Program-made: the position numbers and the translations under genes | Source of the DNA: JASHVB01 sp963780805 | GTDB taxonomy: Bacteria; Pseudomonadota; Alphaproteobacteria; Acetobacterales; Acetobacteraceae | Reading direction: 5' to 3' | DNA: 64,000 nt | Assembly: GCA_963780805.1 (NCBI GenBank) | Contig: CAWADP010000022.1 | Span: 1-64,000, forward strand | The notes under the pieces: model-generated | What the model was told of the DNA's origin: nothing | The model's input: only the letters and a program-made list of their open reading frames with translations | Database searches by the model: none | Part shown: positions 50,966 to 61,057 of the stretch, piece by piece | Layout: each line of letters opens with the position of its first letter | Numbering within the stretch: position 1 is the stretch's first letter

Positions 50966-52795
50966 TTAGAATGCTTGCCCGATCCCGATGTACAATTCGA
51001 ACGCATCGCCCCCGGGCTGGCGGTCCACCGGCACCGCCACGTCCAGCCGGATCGGGCCGATCGAGGTGTAGTAGCGGAATCCCACCCCGGCCCCGATGCG
51101 CCACGTATTGCTGAACGGCACGCCATTGGCGCTCACCTGCCCTGCATCGACGAAGGCCACCGCGCCGTAGTTGCCAATGATCCGCTGGCGGAACTCCACC
51201 GTCGCGGCACTGACGGCGGTGCCGCCGGTTGGGTTACGGTCCGGGAACTGCGGCCCGACCGATTGGTACTTGAAGCCTCGCACCGTGGCGCTGCCGCCGG
51301 CATAGAAGCGCTGGTCCGGCGGCAGCGAGAACGTGTTGGTCCCCGGCACCTCGCCCACCAGCCCGCGTAGCGCCAGCACGCTGCGGCCGTCGCCGCTCAG
51401 GTCCAGATAGGTCGAGCCTGCCGCCTCCAGGATCAGGAACCCCGAATTGTTGGACCCCAGCGCCCCGGTCGGCGTGGCGCTGAACGACGCGCGGATGCCC
51501 TGCGTCGGATCGAGCAAGCTGTTGGTGTTGTCGAACTTCAGCGTCAGCGGCAGGCCGAGCAACTCATAGTGGCGCTGCACGCCTTCCTGGGTGATCGTCT
51601 CTTGCTCACCCGACACGCCGTAGCTGAACGTCCAATGCGGCGACAGCTTGCGGTCCAGCAGGAACTTCTCCAGCAGCGCGTTCTGGTCGTACGCCTGCAG
51701 GTCCTGCTTCACCGCCTGCAGGTCGATTTCGAGCGACTGGTCGCGCGCCAGGAAGTCGGGCTTGATGAACTGCGCGCCGAACTGATAGCCGGGATGCACT
51801 TCCGCGTTGCCGCCCAGGTTCATGGCGGCGGTCAGGTTCAATTGCTCGGCGTTGCCGAACAGATTGCGGTCGTGCCAGCCGAGGGTGAAATTCAAACCCA
51901 GATCGGTGGAGTAGGCGACGCCGGCATCTACGGCGTGCAGCGGCCGTTCCGTTGCCTCGACCGTCAGCGGCAACGCGCCCTGGGCGTCCAGGTGCTCGGC
52001 CGGCACGATGCGCACGACCGAGAACACGCCGAGCGACTCCAGGTCCTGCCGCGCCTTGGTGATGGCGGTGGGGCTGAAGCGATCGCCCGGGTGCAGCAGC
52101 AGGCGGCGGCGGACGAACGCCTCGTGCATGTGAGTAAGGCCGGTGATGGCGATGGGACCCAGCGGCGCCTGCGGCCCAGTGTTGGCGACGAAGGTCACGT
52201 CGAGCACGTTCTGCGGCAGGTGCAGCGTGGCCGGCGGCAGGTCCACTTTGGCCAGCGGATAGCCGTCGTCCTGAATTGCGGTGAGCAATCGCCCCTGCGC
52301 CGCCAGCACATCAGCCGCCCTCGCCGGCTGACCCGGCGTCAGCCCCAGTTTGGCACGCGCATCCGCCGGCACCGCACCCTGGATTTCGACCTGACCCAGG
52401 TGGAATTGCGGGCCGAGATCGAAATGCACGTCCACCGGCACCGGCGGACTCGCAGGCAGGTGGTCGATCGTGTCGGCGAGTTCCGGCGTGTCCAGGGGCT
52501 GGCCGTCGATCGTCACCGTGACCTGCGCCTTGTAGTAGCCGTAGCTGTGCAATGCGGTGGTGAAGGGTCCGAGGTCGTGCCGGGCCCGCTCGATTAGCGC
52601 GAACCCCCCGACCGGCGCCGTCTTCAGCAGCGATGCCAGGCTGGAGCTGCCGTTCAGTGCCTGGTCCAACGCGCCGTTGCCGGTCGGCGCGAGCTTGACG
52701 ATGTAGGGCTGCGGGTCAGCGGTCACGCCCGGACGCGGCATCCCGCACAGCAACAGCACAACGATAAGCAGTGGGCGGAAGCGGAAAGGACGCAT
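50966..52795 (-). CDS. tamA: Outer-membrane translocation module protein TamA
   Basis: A 609-residue BamA/TamA-family (Omp85) protein. After a signal peptide (LLIVVLLLCGMPRPGVTADP) come POTRA-like domains (about residues 30-260, for example GQVEIQGAVP-type strands and PLGPIAITGLTHMHEAFVRR) and a C-terminal beta-barrel ending in phenylalanine (ELYIGIGQAF). The VRGFKYQSVGPQ loop contains the conserved VRG(F/Y) motif of the family. TamA inserts autotransporters and similar proteins into the outer membrane; tamB is not in the window. Confidence 0.85.
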   Translation of the reverse strand: MRPFRFRPLLIVVLLLCGMPRPGVTADPQPYIVKLAPTGNGALDQALNGSSSLASLLKTAPVGGFALIERARHDLGPFTTALHSYGYYKAQVTVTIDGQPLDTPELADTIDHLPASPPVPVDVHFDLGPQFHLGQVEIQGAVPADARAKLGLTPGQPARAADVLAAQGRLLTAIQDDGYPLAKVDLPPATLHLPQNVLDVTFVANTGPQAPLGPIAITGLTHMHEAFVRRRLLLHPGDRFSPTAITKARQDLESLGVFSVVRIVPAEHLDAQGALPLTVEATERPLHAVDAGVAYSTDLGLNFTLGWHDRNLFGNAEQLNLTAAMNLGGNAEVHPGYQFGAQFIKPDFLARDQSLEIDLQAVKQDLQAYDQNALLEKFLLDRKLSPHWTFSYGVSGEQETITQEGVQRHYELLGLPLTLKFDNTNSLLDPTQGIRASFSATPTGALGSNNSGFLILEAAGSTYLDLSGDGRSVLALRGLVGEVPGTNTFSLPPDQRFYAGGSATVRGFKYQSVGPQFPDRNPTGGTAVSAATVEFRQRIIGNYGAVAFVDAGQVSANGVPFSNTWRIGAGVGFRYYTSIGPIRLDVAVPVDRQPGGDAFELYIGIGQAF

Positions 52796-52890
52796 GCTGG
52801 CAACGTAGCGCGTTACGCGGCGCGGAAGGTCCCGCGGCGGTCACGCTTGCGCCATTGTCGCTTCACAAGGCGCGGGGTAATCCGGAGAAC

Positions 52891-53847
52891 ATGCGCGACT
52901 CGCCACGCCGGCTGCGCCGTCTTGCCCCGCGTCCCCCGTTGCTGCAACAGCGCGGGGCTTTCTCGCCCATGGACGCGCCGTTGCCGGACCGGAAGCATGT
53001 CATGCGGCGGGTGCGTGTGGTTCGCCGCTTCCTCGCGTTGTTGCTGTGGACGCTGACGGCGATTCCAGTACAGGCGGTGTGCCTGCTGCTGCCCGGCCAG
53101 CCAAAGGTGGCATTCGCCCGCTGCTATTGGGCGTTGTTCAGCCGGATGATGGGGGTGCACGTGCGGGTGATCGGCTCGCGTACCGCCAAGCCGACGGGAC
53201 GGTCCGTGGTGTACGTCTCCAATCATTCGTCCTGGGTGGACATACCGGTGGTTGGCGGCCTGCTGGACGGCGCCTTCATCGCCAAAGGCGAGATCGCCCG
53301 TTGGCCGTTGATCAACGTGATCGCATGGCTGGGCCGGACTGTGTTCGTCTCGCGTCAGCGCGGCGCAACCAGGCGGGAGCGCGACCTCATGCGCGCCCGC
53401 CTGCGCGCCGGCGACAACCTGATCCTGTTCCCCGAGGGCACAAGTTCGGACGGCTCCCGCGTGCTGCCGTTCCGGTCGGCATTCTTCGCAATTGCCGAGG
53501 CTGCCGACGGGCCGCCGCCGCTGATCCAACCGGTGTCGGTGGTGTACGACCGGCTGGGAGGATTGCCGACCGGGCGGGCCAGCCGGCCGCTGTTCGCCTG
53601 GTACGGCGACATGGACATCGCTTCGCATTTCTGGCGGCTGGCACAGCATTCCGGACTGCGCGTCACGGTCTTGCTGCACGCCCCGCTGGATCCGGCGGCG
53701 TATCGGGACCGCAAGACGCTGGCCCAGGCGGTGTGGCGTATCGTTGACGACGGTGCCGCCACGCTACGACAGAACCGTCCGGCCCTGCCGCTGGGCGCGG
53801 TGGAGGCTGAGCCCGCGGCGGCCAACGGCGCGCCGGCGTTTGCGTGA
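52891..53847 (+). CDS. plsC: PlsC-type lysophospholipid acyltransferase
   Basis: A 318-residue membrane enzyme that transfers an acyl chain to a lysophospholipid. The catalytic HxxxxD motif is in VSNHSSWVDIPVVGG, and the substrate-binding PEGTSSDGSRVLPFRSAFF follows. A transmembrane helix precedes it (FLALLLWTLTAIPVQAVCLL). The ATG at 52891 has GGAGA upstream; 52771 is a longer alternative. It is divergent from tamA with about 95 bases between the starts. Confidence 0.85.
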   Translation: MRDSPRRLRRLAPRPPLLQQRGAFSPMDAPLPDRKHVMRRVRVVRRFLALLLWTLTAIPVQAVCLLLPGQPKVAFARCYWALFSRMMGVHVRVIGSRTAKPTGRSVVYVSNHSSWVDIPVVGGLLDGAFIAKGEIARWPLINVIAWLGRTVFVSRQRGATRRERDLMRARLRAGDNLILFPEGTSSDGSRVLPFRSAFFAIAEAADGPPPLIQPVSVVYDRLGGLPTGRASRPLFAWYGDMDIASHFWRLAQHSGLRVTVLLHAPLDPAAYRDRKTLAQAVWRIVDDGAATLRQNRPALPLGAVEAEPAAANGAPAFA

Positions 53848-53873
53848 CGAGCCGCTGTCGGCTGCGCGGGCAG

Positions 53874-54101
53874 GGGATTGCTTCCTCGGGTCAAGCCCGA
53901 GGACCGCTTCGCTCCTGGTAATGAACAACGGTGCTCCGGGCCCTCGCTGTGATACCAACCGCCCTTTGATTTGACCCATGTCGGCGAGGCGATCAGTTCC
54001 GTGTCATGATCGGGCTTGGCCTGGCTTGGCCCGGGCCACCCACGTCTTTGCTTCGCACCACCGCAAGACGTGGGTGGCCGCGCCAAGCGTGGCCATGACA
54101 C
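53874..54101. repeat. Dispersed palindrome copy 6 and a second palindrome
   Basis: A partial GTCATTGCGAGCG-family copy occupies 53874-53926 (CTCGGGTCAAGCCCGAG, then GCTTCGCTCCT). A separate palindrome follows: GGCCACCCACGTCTT (54034-54048) pairs exactly with 54065-54079, enclosed by GTGTCATG (54001) and CATGACAC (54094). No gene is seen between 53848 and 54157. Confidence 0.7.
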
Positions 54102-54157
54102 GGAGAGTCACCGTTAACGGCGGCTGGTATAAGGGTCAACGGTTCGAGCACCTGGTA

Positions 54158-55171
54158 TTACCCGCGGTTTCGTATTTTCTGGGCGTAGACGTTGATGATC
54201 AGCGCGACCAACAGGATCAGTCCGCGGATCAGGATCTTCAAGAAGCTATCGACATTCACATGATCCAGCCCATTGTTCAGCACGCCCAGCACCAGCAGAC
54301 CAATGATCGTATTGCCAATGCCGCCCTGCCCGCCGAACAGGCTGGTACCCCCGACAACGACGGCGGCAATGGCATCCAGCAGGTACGTGTCGAATTCGTT
54401 CTGCTGTGCGCTGCCGAAATAGGCCACGCCAAGCATCCCGGCGATACCGGAGCAAACCGCGGAGATGATCATCACCGACCCGATGATCGCCCGCACGTTG
54501 ACGCCGGAGTATTCCGCTGCCTCGCGGTTGCCGCCGACCATGTAGACGTAGCGGCCGAACCGCGTGTAGGTCAGCACCAGGTGGCCCAGCAACAGCGTCA
54601 GCGCGGCAACGATCACGATCCAGGGCAATGGCCCGATCGATCCACTGCCCAGCGTGTCGATCAACTTCGGCACCGTATACGCGATCTGACCGCGCACCAG
54701 CATGGCGCAGATACCGGCGCCGATCTGCAACATCGCCAATGTCATGATGAACGATGGGATGCCGATGCGGGTAATGCCGAAGCCATTCACCGCACCCAGC
54801 GCGAAACATGCAGCCAGGGCCAGCACGATGGCCGCGCTGCCGGGCAGCGGCAGGTTGTCGATGTTGACGCTGGCATCCTGCGCCGTGAAGAACGCCACCA
54901 CGATGCCGGTCGCATTGGCGATCGCGGCGACGCTGAGATCGATCTCCGCGCAGAGGATCACGAAGGTCAGCCCGACGGCGATGATCCCGGTGACCGAGAC
55001 CTGTGTCAGGACGTTCCAGACGTTCCCGATCGTCGCGAAAGACGGGCTGGCGAGCGCAAAGAAGACCACCAGGAAGAGCAGCGTCGCGAAAGGCGCTATG
55101 TTGCGCAGTTGGCCGCGCAGCCATCCCGCAACACCGCCCCGGGCGGCTCCCTGCTCTACCTGCTCCGACAT
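54158..55171 (-). CDS. Sugar ABC transporter permease, RbsC-like
   Basis: A 337-residue permease of the ribose/xylose group with about nine helices: TGIIAVGLTFVILCAEIDLS, VAAIANATGIVVAFF, GQIAYTVPKLI, then GGTSLFGGQGGIGNTIIGLL typical of RbsC. It works with the ATPase encoded just upstream. The start MSEQVEQ (55171) is preferred. Which sugar is moved is not visible, and no periplasmic binding-protein gene adjoins it. Confidence 0.88.
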   Translation of the reverse strand: MSEQVEQGAARGGVAGWLRGQLRNIAPFATLLFLVVFFALASPSFATIGNVWNVLTQVSVTGIIAVGLTFVILCAEIDLSVAAIANATGIVVAFFTAQDASVNIDNLPLPGSAAIVLALAACFALGAVNGFGITRIGIPSFIMTLAMLQIGAGICAMLVRGQIAYTVPKLIDTLGSGSIGPLPWIVIVAALTLLLGHLVLTYTRFGRYVYMVGGNREAAEYSGVNVRAIIGSVMIISAVCSGIAGMLGVAYFGSAQQNEFDTYLLDAIAAVVVGGTSLFGGQGGIGNTIIGLLVLGVLNNGLDHVNVDSFLKILIRGLILLVALIINVYAQKIRNRG

Positions 55172-55181
55172 TCTTGCTTCC

Positions 55182-56663
55182 CTACGCCGCGGCGAGGAGG
55201 CGGTCCTTGCTGACGGCCTCGCCGACAAACTCGCGCACCAGCCGGCCTTTCCGCATCACGAGGATGCGGTCGGCCAGCGACAGCACGGTCTCCGGTTCGG
55301 TCGAGACCACGACGATACCGACGCCATGCTCGCGCAGCCCGCGCACGATTTTCATTACATCGTCCTTGGCGCCAACATCCATGCCGCGGGTCGGCTCGCT
55401 GAGCAGCAGCACGCGCGGAAGGTGGGCCAACCAGCGAGCCAGCGCCACTTTCTGTTGGTTCCCGCCGGACAACGCTCGCAAGGGCAGATCCACGTTGGGC
55501 GGGCGGATCGCGAGCTGCTTCGCCTGGCGGTCGGCGATGGCGCGTTCCGCCGCGGGATGCAGCAGGATCTCACCGAGTCGCCGCAGCATGCTGATGGTGA
55601 CGTTCTTGAAGACCGGCTCCTCGGGGAACAGCATGCTGCGGCGACTTTCGGGCACCAGGGCGAGGCCGGCGCGGCGTGCCTGCGTGGTATTGCGCAGCCT
55701 TACCTTACGCCCGTCCACCGCGACATTTCCCGCATCGGCGGGCAACTTGCCGAACAGGCTATGTGCCAGCTCGAGCTGACCGCTGCCCATGAAGCCATAG
55801 ACCCCGACCACCTCGCCGGCATGCACGCTCAGGGTGACGTCACGGAACGCGCCGGAGAGCGTCAAGCCGGTGGCCTCCAGCACGACCGGTGATTCAGGAC
55901 GCGCGGGCAGCGCGCGGTCTTCCGTATAGCTCTCGCCCAGCGCATCATGGCCCTCACCGATCATGCGTTCGATCACCCAGGCCTTGTCCACCGCGCTGCA
56001 CTCGGCTGTGGGGACGGCGCGGCCGTTCCGGAACACGGTGACGCGGTCGCAGATCGCCAGCACGTCGTCGAGAAAATGCGAAATGAAGATGAGACCTTGC
56101 CCGGCCTGGCGCAGCCGGCGCAGCACAGAGAACAGCCGTTCGACTTCGGGTGGCGACAGGGCGGAGGTGGGTTCGTCGAGAATGATGATGCGCGCGCCGG
56201 AGAACAATACGCGGGCGACTTCCACCAGTTGTTGCAGACCGAGCGAAAGCGATCCCATCTCCGCGCGCGGATCGATGCCGATGCCAAGCCGCGCCAGGCA
56301 CTCGCGCGCGCCGCGCCGCATGGCGCCCCAATCGACTGTGCCGAAGCGGGTGGTGGGCTGCGCCCCCAGGTAGACGTTCTCAGCGACGGTCAGCGTCCGT
56401 ACCGGCGAGAGTTCCTGGTGCACCATGCCGATGCCGGCCGCCCGCGCCTCCCGCGCGGAGGCAAAGCGGCGCACGGTGCCGTCCAGCGTCAACGTGCCTT
56501 CGTAGTCGTGGTGCACGCCGGCGATGATCTTCATAAGCGTGGACTTGCCGGCGCCGTTCTCGCCGACAAGTCCGTGGATCTCGCCCGGCGCGAGCGTGAA
56601 GTCGACGCCGCGCAACGCGGTGACGCCGCCGAAGGTCTTGGAAATGCCTTGGAGGTGGAGCAT
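55182..56663 (-). CDS. Sugar ABC transporter ATPase, RbsA-like
   Basis: A 493-residue tandem ATPase. The first half has Walker A VGENGAGKST, signature LSLGLQQLVE and Walker B IIILDEPTSAL. The second half has a degenerate Walker A (YGFMGSGQLE), signature ALSGGNQQKV and LLSEPTRGMDVG, as in RbsA/MglA. The start MLHLQGISKTF (56663) follows AGGAGA. It is coupled to the permease gene with 10 bases between. Confidence 0.9.
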   Translation of the reverse strand: MLHLQGISKTFGGVTALRGVDFTLAPGEIHGLVGENGAGKSTLMKIIAGVHHDYEGTLTLDGTVRRFASAREARAAGIGMVHQELSPVRTLTVAENVYLGAQPTTRFGTVDWGAMRRGARECLARLGIGIDPRAEMGSLSLGLQQLVEVARVLFSGARIIILDEPTSALSPPEVERLFSVLRRLRQAGQGLIFISHFLDDVLAICDRVTVFRNGRAVPTAECSAVDKAWVIERMIGEGHDALGESYTEDRALPARPESPVVLEATGLTLSGAFRDVTLSVHAGEVVGVYGFMGSGQLELAHSLFGKLPADAGNVAVDGRKVRLRNTTQARRAGLALVPESRRSMLFPEEPVFKNVTISMLRRLGEILLHPAAERAIADRQAKQLAIRPPNVDLPLRALSGGNQQKVALARWLAHLPRVLLLSEPTRGMDVGAKDDVMKIVRGLREHGVGIVVVSTEPETVLSLADRILVMRKGRLVREFVGEAVSKDRLLAAA

Positions 56664-56725
56664 TGGTCTCCTGCAGTATAATACCAACTGTCTCAATCGG
56701 TCACTCTCGGCACGAATGCCCCGGT

Positions 56726-56760
56726 GTCATTGCGCGGAGCGAAGCGGTCCTCGCAATGAC
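56726..56760. repeat. Dispersed palindrome, copy 7, short form
   Basis: GTCATTGCGCGGAGCGAAGC and TCCTCGCAATGAC form a short version of the family in the gap between the RbsA-like and SDR genes (56664-56968). No gene is seen there; GACGGCCACACAATAA occurs twice in tandem near 56930-56950. Confidence 0.75.
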
Positions 56761-56968
56761 AGGGGCGCCGCGTGCCCTGCCGGGAGGGTCAATGCTTCGG
56801 GACCATGCCGGGACTGATGGCCCGGTCGCGGGGTCATACGGGTGGGGCTCGGGCGGCCTCCTCGGTGCGATTTTGTGTGCACCGAGGCAACTCTGTGACC
56901 GATGGCTTTCTTGCCTTGCCGCGGCCACACAATAAGACGGCCACACAATAAGACGGGCACCCCCTGCG

Positions 56969-57742
56969 TCAGTGCGCAATGTAGTCCATGCGGCCACCGT
57001 CCACGGTCAGCACCTGCGCGGTGATCCAGCCGGAATCCGGAGACGCCAGGAACGCAACCGCATTGGCAATATCCTCCGGTCGGCCGACGCGGCCGGTCAT
57101 CGCCAGCGCAGCGATGCGCTTCGCCACGGCGTCCCAGTCCGCATTGCTGCGGTCGCGCCGCGCCATCTCGGTTTCCACGAACCCCGGTGCCACCGCGTTC
57201 ACCGTAATGCCGTGCGGCCCCAGCTCCATGGCGAAGCGCCGCGTCAGCACGATCACCTCGGCCTTCGATGCAGCATAGAACGTGGTGCCCGGCAGGGACG
57301 TGCCGATCCCGGCATTGGAGGCAATGTTGACGATGCGCCCATAGCCTCGCTCCCGCATGCTGCGCATCACCGCGCGCGTGTTAAAGATCACGCCGTCGGC
57401 ATTGACATCGCGCATGCGCGAGAGCCGCTCGCGATCGTAGGTATCGAGTGTTGCCGGATAGGAAATGCCCGCATTGTTCACCAGGATGGTCGGCGGTCCC
57501 AGATCGGCGGTGACACGATCCACCATCATCTCGACTTCGGCATCGTCGGACACGTCGGCGCGGACGGCGATGGCGCGGCCGCCGGCTCTCTCGATCTCGG
57601 AAGACAACGACTCGGCGGCATCGGCATGGGACACGTAATTGATCGCCACCGCGGCCCCCTGATCCGCCAGGCGCTGCACAATGGCGCGTCCCATGCCGCG
57701 CGACCCACCGGTTACCAACGCCACTTGATCAGTCCAGGCCAT
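56969..57742 (-). CDS. SDR-family NAD(P)-dependent oxidoreductase
   Basis: A 257-residue short-chain dehydrogenase: cofactor motif VTGGSRGMGRAI (TGxxxGxG), NNAG in ILVNNAGIS, catalytic Ser in IASNAG and Tyr-Lys in FYAASKAEV (YxxxK), and the PGFVETEM segment. It is close to FabG-type 3-ketoacyl reductases but may act on sugars or alcohols. It shares its strand with the downstream sugar importer and may supply its pathway. Confidence 0.85.
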   Translation of the reverse strand: MAWTDQVALVTGGSRGMGRAIVQRLADQGAAVAINYVSHADAAESLSSEIERAGGRAIAVRADVSDDAEVEMMVDRVTADLGPPTILVNNAGISYPATLDTYDRERLSRMRDVNADGVIFNTRAVMRSMRERGYGRIVNIASNAGIGTSLPGTTFYAASKAEVIVLTRRFAMELGPHGITVNAVAPGFVETEMARRDRSNADWDAVAKRIAALAMTGRVGRPEDIANAVAFLASPDSGWITAQVLTVDGGRMDYIAH

Positions 57743-57869
57743 GCGCTGTCCTCCCCCGTACCCTGTCTGTCACGGCATAACGGCACACGGCGGAAGCGGT
57801 GGCCTTGCCGCACCGATTTATGTGAGCAGGCAAGGGGCGGCCACGCTGCTCGGGCCGGCTGTGGCCGCT

Positions 57870-59246
<1,377 letters not shown>

Positions 59247-59371
59247 GTCCCGCCTTGCCGGTGCGACGCCAGCTACACCCGTGGTCCAGCGGTTGGCAAC
59301 CGTCGCCCCGCTGCCGTCGCGCCGGTGCTGATCAGGCTGCCTCATGGCTCGAATCAGCGATGCGAAACGGC

Positions 59372-60301
59372 TTAGAAAAATCCCAGCGACTCGCAGCCGG
59401 TGCCGGCGGAGAATTGTGCCTTGTGCCGCCTGCCGGGAATATCGATGACGTGCACCGAGCCGTCGCCCTGGCACCCGACGAACAATTCGTCGCCGCGGAA
59501 CGCCATGTCCATCGGCTGTGAGCCGACCTTGATCGCGGTCTGCCCGACAAACGATGGCTCAATCAAACTGACGGTATCACTACTCACGCTGCTGACCGCG
59601 AGCAGGCTGAAGTCCGGCGCGAAACGGGCGATCTGCGCCGGCTTCGGCACGTCCTGCAGCGGCACTTCCTCGCGCACTTTGCCGCTCGCGGTGTCGATCA
59701 GGAACAGCGTCGGCTGCGCGTCGTCGACCGCGATCACGGTGCGGCTGTCGGCCGAAATGGCGATGCCGGCGAGCGGCCGCGGGGTGGCGATCTTGCCGAG
59801 AAGCTTGCGCCGCGGCAGGTCGATGACCGACACCGTGGCGTCTTCCTCGTTCTCGACATAGAGGCGCTCGCCGTCCGGCGCGACGATCAGCCGATGGCCG
59901 TTGGTCGAGCCGGACTCGATCGCGTCGACGACCTTGTTCTTGTCGCGGTCGATCACCGCGACCACCGCCGAGTTCTCGCAGGTGATGTAGATCATGCCGT
60001 CGGGCCCGAGCTTCAGCGTATGCGGGGCGATATAGGGCGACATGTCGATGGTGGTGACGAGCGCGCGCCGGTGCAGATCGAATACGCAGAGGTGATGCTG
60101 CGGATGCGGATTGCGGCCATGAATGCCGTCGCCGAAGATCGGCACATAGGCGAGGCCGGTCTCCGGCACGATGAGCAATTCGTGCACGGTTTTCAGAAAG
60201 CCGTCGATCACCACCTCGGTGGCGTAGGTCTGGGGATCGAGGAAGAGCACCTTGGTGCCCATCTTGTCGACCGCGATCATGCCGTGTTCAACGCTGGTCA
60301 T
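59372..60301 (-). CDS. YVTN-type beta-propeller protein
   Basis: A 309-residue protein made of about seven propeller blades, each a run such as VSVIDLPRRKLLGKIATPRP or DGMIYITCENSAVVAVIDRD. No signal peptide is visible, unlike many relatives, so it may be cytoplasmic or use a non-classical route. Function is unknown; relatives bind ligands or act as lactonases. It is followed (on the minus strand) by purB. Confidence 0.7.
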   Translation of the reverse strand: MTSVEHGMIAVDKMGTKVLFLDPQTYATEVVIDGFLKTVHELLIVPETGLAYVPIFGDGIHGRNPHPQHHLCVFDLHRRALVTTIDMSPYIAPHTLKLGPDGMIYITCENSAVVAVIDRDKNKVVDAIESGSTNGHRLIVAPDGERLYVENEEDATVSVIDLPRRKLLGKIATPRPLAGIAISADSRTVIAVDDAQPTLFLIDTASGKVREEVPLQDVPKPAQIARFAPDFSLLAVSSVSSDTVSLIEPSFVGQTAIKVGSQPMDMAFRGDELFVGCQGDGSVHVIDIPGRRHKAQFSAGTGCESLGFF

Positions 60302-60553
60302 GGCTGGTTTCCTTGGTCACATCCAACCTGGGTCTTGGATTGCCTCGATGCACCGGGACCCTACGGCCGGCGGCCACGATCTTCCAGTGCCTCCGCATGG
60401 GCGTTTTGGGCGGTTGCATGGGGCTGCTCGGACCGGTTGGCGGCTCTGGTGAGGCATTCTTGCGGAGGGGCGGTTCCGGCCCGAAGAAGCGCGTCCGTGG
60501 GGTGTTGCGAGACCTGCCCGGGCATTCCGATGGGGATGGCTGCGCCCCGCGGC

Positions 60554-60810
60554 GAGTCTCACGGGTGTCTCGTTTCGTTTTCTGCGAGACGGATCGCTCG
60601 GCGGTGAGACGACGCGGTTGAGCGGCGTGCGCGGGGCGTGCCGCGGCGAGTCTCATGAACGTCTCGTTTCGTTTTCTGCGAGATGGATGGTTCGCTGGTG
60701 AGACGACGCGGTTGGGCGGCGTGCGCGGGGCGTGCCGCGGTGAGTCTCATGAACGTCTCGTTTCGTTTTCTGAGAGACGGATGGCACGCTGTTGAGACTG
60801 CGCGGGGCGT
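60554..60810. repeat. 94-bp tandem repeat, about 2.7 copies
   Basis: Units start at 60554, 60648 and 60742 with GAGTCTCA and contain GTCTCG-tttcgttttctg-CGAGAC, a hairpin, followed by GACGACGCGGTTG and GCGGGGCGTGCCGCG. The last copy is cut after about 70 bases. The gap 60302-60893 has no recognised gene. Confidence 0.9.
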
Positions 60811-60893
60811 ACGGCGTCCGCGGCCATGGGGCTGCGCGCCGCATGTGCGCTCGGCCGCATGCGCGGTGGGGTTGGCGGCAAAGAAAGCATTGA

Positions 60894-61057
60894 AACGCAG
60901 ATCAGCAGGCGATGGACGCGGATGCACGCAGATGGGCTGGCGGCCGGCATGCAGGCCCGCGTCACGCGCCGCAGGTCTGGCGTGAGCACCCTCCGCTGCC
61001 GCAGCAGGCTCCCAACCATCCGCGTGCATCTGCGTCCATCGCCTGCTGATCTGCGTT
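60894..61057. repeat. 42-bp inverted repeat with 80-base loop
   Basis: The arm 60894-60935 (AACGCAGATCAGCAGGCGAT...) matches the reverse complement of 61016-61057 at 40 of 42 bases. It can form a long hairpin and contains the internally repeated motif ACGC(A/G)GATGCACGC. It ends at the stop of the next minus-strand frame. Confidence 0.9.

Noticed and set aside
53978..55213. 411-codon plus-strand frame opposite the RbsC-like gene
   Set aside because: It runs through a palindromic repeat and then mirrors the permease gene; composition is that of an antisense shadow.
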